Source: Verrucomicrobiota bacterium (lineage in GTDB: Bacteria; Verrucomicrobiota; Verrucomicrobiia; Chthoniobacterales; UBA10450). From it: DNA of 18,540 nucleotides. The DNA lies in contig QHOF01000087.1 of the NCBI GenBank assembly GCA_003219335.1, forward strand, positions 1 through 18,540. Reading direction: 5' to 3'. Below, in pieces: positions 14,584 through 18,540 of the stretch. The translations under genes and the position numbers were made by a program. The number at the start of each line of letters is the position of its first letter. Position 1 is the first letter of the stretch. The notes beneath the pieces are model-generated. The model saw nothing but the letters and a program-made list of their open reading frames with translations. It was not told the origin of the DNA and made no database searches.

Positions 14584-15846
14584 GAACTTGGCGCGAGGCT
14601 TTCCGACAGGCGTGCGTTTGCGCGATTTGGGGGGAGCTGCCTTTTTAGCAGCCGACAATTGCACCAGTTCATCGAGATTAAACGTGCAGCGGCGTTTCGT
14701 TCCCACCTCTCGAAAGTCAACCTGATACCAACCATTCATCCGATCCGCTCGATAGCGTTTCTGCCCGATGCGCATCGGTTCACGCGCGATAACCTGATGG
14801 ATGATTTTCTCGTATCGGGAGCGTGACCACCGTCGCATCCGACGTCCCCAATCGATTGCGCGGCCCACGTCGTCATACGCGGCGGGGCGCTTCTCGAAGT
14901 CGAGAAGCGCGCGCGCGTCTCCGGCGAAAACCGCAGCGATGTGCTCGAGCGTGCTGGAATCGCTGATGCGCCAGATTCGCCGGCGAAATGGCTTCAAAGT
15001 TTCTGCCGCGATTGCGCGCAGGCTCACCACGCGGTCGTCGCGTAATTTCCAAAGCGGCGCATTAATGTCGGACGTGAATGGGTTTTGGCCTAACGAATCG
15101 CCCATGACGCGCCAACCGCGGCGCGAAGAATGTTTTCGCAGGCGAAACGGTGTGATGCGGGGAATTGCGTTTTGGTTCAATTGCCTCAGGCCAAAATCTT
15201 CCCAACGGAGCACCGTTTGCACAATACCCGCGATGAAAGCGCAAGTCGCCAGCATTAGCGCCGGGTCCGGTGTAAAATCGGCTGTAACCTCAATTCGGTT
15301 CCCGCGCGGACGAACGCCCACCGCGCTGCTCTGCCGGTTTGTCGCCAGCAAAATTACCGGGGCCGGTAAAATGTGCGCCAGCAGATACGCCAGCTTGGTT
15401 GTATTGCGAAGCTTTGATCGCCGCGCGTTCGGAAAAGAAAAATTGTAATGCGTGCTAAAGCCTTGGAGGCGGCACTGGCAGCTGTGTCGCTTCGCCCAAT
15501 AATCTACCTCCACTCGCAAATAGCGGATTTGTTCCCAGAGCAAGCGCGTGGCGCGATAACAACAACCGGGCTCGAGTTCCACAATCGGGGTGGCGACTTC
15601 GATCACTCCGGTGTCGAAATAGATCGCGCCGCCGGCGGGCAACTGAAACGATTTGCCGGTCCGCGGAATCATTCGCTGTCGCACCAGGCGGCTGGGATCG
15701 CCAAACACTTTCTCCGGCCGCCGTCTGCGTCCGTTGACGAAAAGATGGAATTCCGCTTCCAACCCAATCACGGCGCGCGGCGGCGTTGCGGCAATCGCGC
15801 GTTCGCGATACACGCGGCCGATCCGCTCTATTCCGAAATCCTTCAT
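14575..15846 (-). CDS. Glutamine-synthetase/GCS-fold amidoligase-like protein
   Basis: Probably an ATP-dependent carboxylate-amine ligase. The motifs follow the order of the GS/gamma-glutamylcysteine ligase fold: IGLEAEFHLF (Glu30, Glu32), then FDTGVIEVATP (Glu83), a His/Asn strand FSTHYNFSF (His133) and RGNRIEVTADF (Arg184, Glu186, Asp190), which would bind Mg-ATP and substrate. The exact family and substrate are not recognised. A very basic tail (about 398-423: KKAAPPKSRKR and so on) may bind nucleic acid or be disordered. There is no signal peptide, so it is cytosolic. The start at 15846 is 15 bp after the M15-like gene, suggesting one operon with it and the beta-lactamase-fold gene. The last codons and the stop lie inside the REPIN. 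Confidence 0.75.
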   Translation of the reverse strand: MKDFGIERIGRVYRERAIAATPPRAVIGLEAEFHLFVNGRRRRPEKVFGDPSRLVRQRMIPRTGKSFQLPAGGAIYFDTGVIEVATPIVELEPGCCYRATRLLWEQIRYLRVEVDYWAKRHSCQCRLQGFSTHYNFSFPNARRSKLRNTTKLAYLLAHILPAPVILLATNRQSSAVGVRPRGNRIEVTADFTPDPALMLATCAFIAGIVQTVLRWEDFGLRQLNQNAIPRITPFRLRKHSSRRGWRVMGDSLGQNPFTSDINAPLWKLRDDRVVSLRAIAAETLKPFRRRIWRISDSSTLEHIAAVFAGDARALLDFEKRPAAYDDVGRAIDWGRRMRRWSRSRYEKIIHQVIAREPMRIGQKRYRADRMNGWYQVDFREVGTKRRCTFNLDELVQLSAAKKAAPPKSRKRTPVGKPRAKFKE

Positions 15847-15861
15847 GCGCCCAGTAGGAGC

Positions 15862-16458
15862 TCAATTCGCCTCGCTGCATTCGCGAGGAGTTACGCTCAC
15901 ATACCCTAAATCGATATGGAGATGGTCGTCGGTTTGTCCTTTTTCCCGTCCGAATGACCGAACAAAGACAGCCGGACTAAGCGACGCCGCAATCACTCCA
16001 TATTTCTCAATTGATTTCGCATCAGACAGAAAAGCGTCTCCGACGCGATAAATATTCGCGGCTGTGCCCCAGGCGTGAATGCTTTTTGCCCCGCCAACCT
16101 GATGCGCCGGCGAGCGATAGCCGCCGTTTGCGCTGATGAACACTGGCGCATCGACTTCGCGCCGAAAATCCTCCAGAAATCTCGCCAGTAACACGATTGC
16201 AAACGGCACATAATGCGGAAACGTGCTCAGGAGCAGCCGCGCTTCACGGCAATCGACCAGCATCAATTCCGCGAGCGTGAAATGCGGCGCCAGCCGAATC
16301 TCATGCGCTTCCTCCCAACTGCCGATTTCGTAGAAGAAACGCGGCAGACGATGCACATTGCCGAGAAGATCTGTTTCCGTTTCGCCCGGTCGCAGCAGCG
16401 CGCGGTACTTTTCAGGGAGACGCAAACCGTCAACCGTCCGCAACACCTCAGCCCTCAT
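15862..16458 (-). CDS. M15-fold peptidase-like protein (D-Ala-D-Ala carboxypeptidase type, ligand variant)
   Basis: 198 residues, with a C-terminal half like Peptidase M15 (PF08291 type): ISANGGYRSPAHQVGGAKSI, then HAWGTAAN (His128 to Asn135) and DDHLHIDLG (His179, His181). In canonical M15 enzymes the second zinc ligand is Asp seven residues after the His; here it is Asn135, so peptidase activity is doubtful or altered. The N-terminal half (RPGETETDLLGNVHRLPRFFYEIGSWEEAHEIRLAPHFTL) is not recognised. No signal peptide is present, unlike most cell-wall M15 enzymes, so it is likely cytosolic. Its start overlaps the end of the beta-lactamase-fold gene by 11 bp, which implies coupled translation; GGAGG lies 13 nt upstream of the ATG. 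Confidence 0.78.
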   Translation of the reverse strand: MRAEVLRTVDGLRLPEKYRALLRPGETETDLLGNVHRLPRFFYEIGSWEEAHEIRLAPHFTLAELMLVDCREARLLLSTFPHYVPFAIVLLARFLEDFRREVDAPVFISANGGYRSPAHQVGGAKSIHAWGTAANIYRVGDAFLSDAKSIEKYGVIAASLSPAVFVRSFGREKGQTDDHLHIDLGYVSVTPRECSEAN

Positions 16459-17308
16459 TTGATTTGGGTTCCCTCCCCACCAGGAATCGATAAATCAGTT
16501 CGGAAATAGCTGCCACAGTTTCGCGTCGCCCCTCTATTTCCTGACCAAATTCAGTCAAAATGACGGCGATGTACGGTTCGCGTTCGGGCAGATACACGAT
16601 GCCCATATCATGGCAGGCAGTCGAAATTTCCCCTGTCTTGTGCGCGACTGTCGCATGCGCGGGAAGACCGGCGGGAATCATCGAGTCAAATCGTTGCTCC
16701 AGCAAAATACGGATCACTTCTTGTTTGCTTCCATTGCTAAGAAAATCACCGCGGATCGCGGACAGCAATTTCAGCAACCCGTTCGCCGTGGCTTCATTGT
16801 TTATCCCTCTCTCGTGCGCCGCGTGATCCTCGACGCCTCGCCATAGTTCCACGCTGTCCACGAGCGCGTTCCGCAGAACTCTTCTCGCATATTCGACGCC
16901 CACAAAGTCAAGCAGTAAATTCGTCGCAAGATTGCTGCTCGCGGTAATCATCCCTTCCGCTAGCGCGGAAATTTTCGCTGTCCGTCCAATGGACTCATAC
17001 AGCTCGGGCATTGCATCCGAGTCGCGGTTGAGGTGAAAAGGAAAGCCGTCTGCTGCGCTGAAGAAACGATTTCGCACGTGGAGAGAATGATCCAGCCGAA
17101 GCCGGCCCTCATCTGCCGCGCGAAAAATCGCGAGAAGCACAGCAACTTTGATGGTGCTTGCAGCATGAAACCACCGGTCGCCTCGCAAAGAAAATCGGAA
17201 CCCGGTCTCGAGATCGTGCAGCGCTACTGCGATCGCTCGAGCCTTGCTTTCGCCACCGAGGCGTTCCAATTCCTCACTTAACGTGCTGGAGACATCCACG
17301 GCCGACAT
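16448..17308 (-). CDS. Class-A beta-lactamase-fold serine hydrolase, cytosolic
   Basis: 286 residues from the ATG at 17308 (MSAVDVSSTLSEELERL). The frame is open to 17392, but that longer start would run into the divergent C26 gene and adds a poorly fitting leader; AAAGAG lies upstream of the chosen ATG. The motifs of the serine penicilloyl-enzyme fold are in order: STIK (Ser51 nucleophile, Lys54), SSN in ITASSNLATNLL and KTG in VAHKTGEIS. An omega-loop-like segment EDHAAHERGINN is present. It fits the Beta-lactamase2 group (PF13354). No signal peptide is visible, so it is unlikely to defend against periplasmic antibiotics; hydrolysis or transfer of a peptide-like substrate is more probable. 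First gene of a three-gene operon. Confidence 0.87.
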   Translation of the reverse strand: MSAVDVSSTLSEELERLGGESKARAIAVALHDLETGFRFSLRGDRWFHAASTIKVAVLLAIFRAADEGRLRLDHSLHVRNRFFSAADGFPFHLNRDSDAMPELYESIGRTAKISALAEGMITASSNLATNLLLDFVGVEYARRVLRNALVDSVELWRGVEDHAAHERGINNEATANGLLKLLSAIRGDFLSNGSKQEVIRILLEQRFDSMIPAGLPAHATVAHKTGEISTACHDMGIVYLPEREPYIAVILTEFGQEIEGRRETVAAISELIYRFLVGREPKSNEG

Positions 17309-17352
17309 CGAACTGCTCTTTACATACCCATCCACAACTCGCAAATTCAGCG

Positions 17353-17997
17353 ATGCCAAACCTGGCCACCTGGATTCGGCCCAAGGACACAAAATGGTTT
17401 CACCCGATGTTTGCGAAACATCCAGAAATCAAAGTCTGGAATGGGCGAAATCGACACGTTCGCCTCGACCAGATCGACGGACTTCTGCTCACCGGCGGCT
17501 CCGATATTTCGCCGGAATTTTTGCGCCAGAAAGTGGCTGATCCCTCGGTAATCAACAAAGACATCGACCCGGAACGCGACCGTTGGGAATTTCAGGCTGT
17601 GCAGGAAGCTCTCGCGCGCGGTCTGCCGATTCTGGCAATTTGCAAAGGTCTTCAGGTATTCAATGTCGCGCTCGGCGGCACGTTGAAGCTCGACATCAAA
17701 GGGCATAATCTGCCTGAGCAACGGCACCGCGACGTTCAACCACTGCGCAGCGCGCGCCGCGCGTTGCATCGCTTCTCAAAAGTCAATAGCGCACATCACC
17801 AAGCCATCGAACATCTTGGCGACAAATTAGAAGTGGAAGCATGGGCTGTGCACGATGGCGTCATCGAGCAGGTGCGGCTGCGCAAGTATCCCTTCGGACT
17901 CGCGGTGCAATATCACCCTGAGCGAAGCCGAATCTACGAGTCGCTGTTTGAGGACTTCTTTGCGCGACTGGGGAGCGTTGAAGCGTTAAAGCGTTGA
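17353..17997 (+). CDS. Peptidase C26 / class I glutamine amidotransferase-like gamma-glutamyl hydrolase
   Basis: 214 residues from ATG 17353 (MPNLATWIRPKDTKWF). The frame is open back to 17158, but that part is antisense to the beta-lactamase-fold gene and resembles nothing. The family signatures are IDGLLLTGGSDISPEF, the nucleophile elbow ILAICKGLQVFNVALGG (Cys97) and AVQYHPE (His188, Glu190), so the Cys-His-Glu triad is complete. Relatives such as PuuD cleave gamma-glutamyl bonds; the substrate here is unknown. It is divergent from the three-gene operon with only 44 bp between the starts, so shared control is likely. The last codons (VEALKR) are formed by an 8-bp tandem repeat, and its 3' end overlaps the convergent MFS gene by 64 bp. 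Confidence 0.88.
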   Translation: MPNLATWIRPKDTKWFHPMFAKHPEIKVWNGRNRHVRLDQIDGLLLTGGSDISPEFLRQKVADPSVINKDIDPERDRWEFQAVQEALARGLPILAICKGLQVFNVALGGTLKLDIKGHNLPEQRHRDVQPLRSARRALHRFSKVNSAHHQAIEHLGDKLEVEAWAVHDGVIEQVRLRKYPFGLAVQYHPERSRIYESLFEDFFARLGSVEALKR

Positions 17998-18540
17998 AGA
18001 GTTTCACGCACATGCGTCGCGAGGAACGAAACTCGCCGAAGCCGCAACGCGAGCACCGCCGCAACGATCCCACACGCGGCGAGCAGCATGAATGCAGGGC
18101 CGTGCGTGCCGAAACGATCTTTCATTGCGCCGATAAGCGTGGGACCGAGGAAACCACCTACATTTGCGATCGTTACTACTAGCGCAATGCCCCCTGCCGC
18201 CGCAGCACCAGTAAGGAACCGCGTCGGTATTGACCAAAACGGACCATATGCCGCGCAGTGACCGATCGGAATCAGCGCCAGCGATAACAGCGCCAATGGG
18301 TGCTCAGGCAAAAGAGCGCAACCGAAAAAACCTGCGCCCATGACCAACAATGGAATGGCTGTATGCAAAGGACGCTCATCAGTGCGATCGGAATGCGCGC
18401 TGTTCAACAGCATGAACGCGATCGTCACCACGCTGATTGCGCCCAAGATGAGTCCTACGCCCAGATCGCTGCTCTTCGTAACCGATTTGATTACGAGCGG
18501 AGCCCAAAACGAGTATCCATAGAAACCGATTGCAGCTAAA
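17934..18540 (-). CDS. MFS transporter, ACS (anion:cation symporter) type, N-terminal part outside window
   Basis: C-terminal half of a major facilitator. The frame stays open through the window edge: before the TTG at 18446 it still reads LAAIGFYGYSFWAPLVIKSV, typical of the middle of ACS transporters, so the gene runs on to the right. LLNSAHSDRTDERPLHTAIP is the cytoplasmic loop motif of this subfamily (compare GxHSDRTGERRWH). About five to six membrane helices follow, with NVGGFLGPTLIGAMKDRFG. These carriers move organic acids or similar anions; which one cannot be told. The C-terminal tail (ETLQRFNASTLPSRAKKSSNSDS) is encoded by the tandem repeat and by DNA shared with the convergent C26 gene, so it is probably not conserved. 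Confidence 0.88.
   Translation of the reverse strand, partial: LAAIGFYGYSFWAPLVIKSVTKSSDLGVGLILGAISVVTIAFMLLNSAHSDRTDERPLHTAIPLLVMGAGFFGCALLPEHPLALLSLALIPIGHCAAYGPFWSIPTRFLTGAAAAGGIALVVTIANVGGFLGPTLIGAMKDRFGTHGPAFMLLAACGIVAAVLALRLRRVSFLATHVRETLQRFNASTLPSRAKKSSNSDS
17978..18002. repeat. 8-bp tandem repeat at the convergent gene ends
   Basis: Three units (CGTTGAAG, CGTTAAAG, CGTTGAAG) followed by AGTT. It codes for the last residues of the C26 protein on the + strand and for part of the MFS tail on the - strand. It has the same unit length as the repeat at 3385-3416 but a different sequence. Confidence 0.7.

Noticed and set aside
14557..14826. 89-codon + strand frame after the transposase
   Set aside because: Starts inside the REPIN and is antisense to the amidoligase-like 3' end.
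14801..15448. 215-codon + strand frame
   Set aside because: Antisense to the amidoligase-like gene, which has ordered fold motifs; no recognisable features of its own.
17158..17352. N-terminal extension of the C26 protein from ATG 17158
   Set aside because: It is antisense to the beta-lactamase-fold gene, and the residues before MPNLATWI do not fit the family.

Overview
The window looks like chromosomal DNA from a soil-type Verrucomicrobiota bacterium, perhaps near Chthoniobacterales. This is inferred from moderately high GC, the style of the proteins and the density of small palindromic repeats; no 16S rRNA or other marker is present to prove it.

Left part (1-3600): the 3' part of a very large soluble-type hybrid histidine kinase on the + strand, with at least five and a half 92-residue HAMP units, then GAF, HisKA, HATPase and a receiver domain. 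A spacer follows, holding a 21-bp inverted repeat, an 8-bp tandem repeat, tRNA-Arg(CCG) and a compound palindrome.

Middle-left (3600-9320, all - strand): a tight housekeeping run, transcribed ftsK -> rodZ-like -> rimO -> small proline-rich membrane protein -> trxA. It joins chromosome translocation, cell shape, ribosomal protein S12 modification and thiol redox. Three palindromic elements with TGTAGC/GCTACA ends lie in frame inside rimO (twice) and ftsK (once) and are translated as extra linker or N-terminal residues.

Middle-right (9434-13882, + strand): a small putative lipoprotein, a POT-family peptide/H+ symporter, a CPBP-family intramembrane protease and an exported DUF885 protein. Peptide uptake and peptide processing are a plausible common theme.

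13850-14583: a frameshifted RAYT (REP-associated tyrosine transposase) bracketed by REP hairpins. These hairpins form the 3' ends and supply the stop codons of both neighbouring genes.

Right part (14575-18540): a compact cluster of four enzymes: a glutamine-synthetase/GCS-fold amidoligase-like protein, an M15-fold peptidase-like protein with an Asn in place of a zinc-ligand Asp, a cytosolic class-A beta-lactamase-fold hydrolase, and a divergent peptidase C26 (gamma-glutamyl hydrolase fold). An ACS-type MFS transporter, cut by the window edge, converges on the last gene. This is the best candidate here for an undescribed pathway: making and trimming a peptide-like or gamma-glutamyl-type metabolite.
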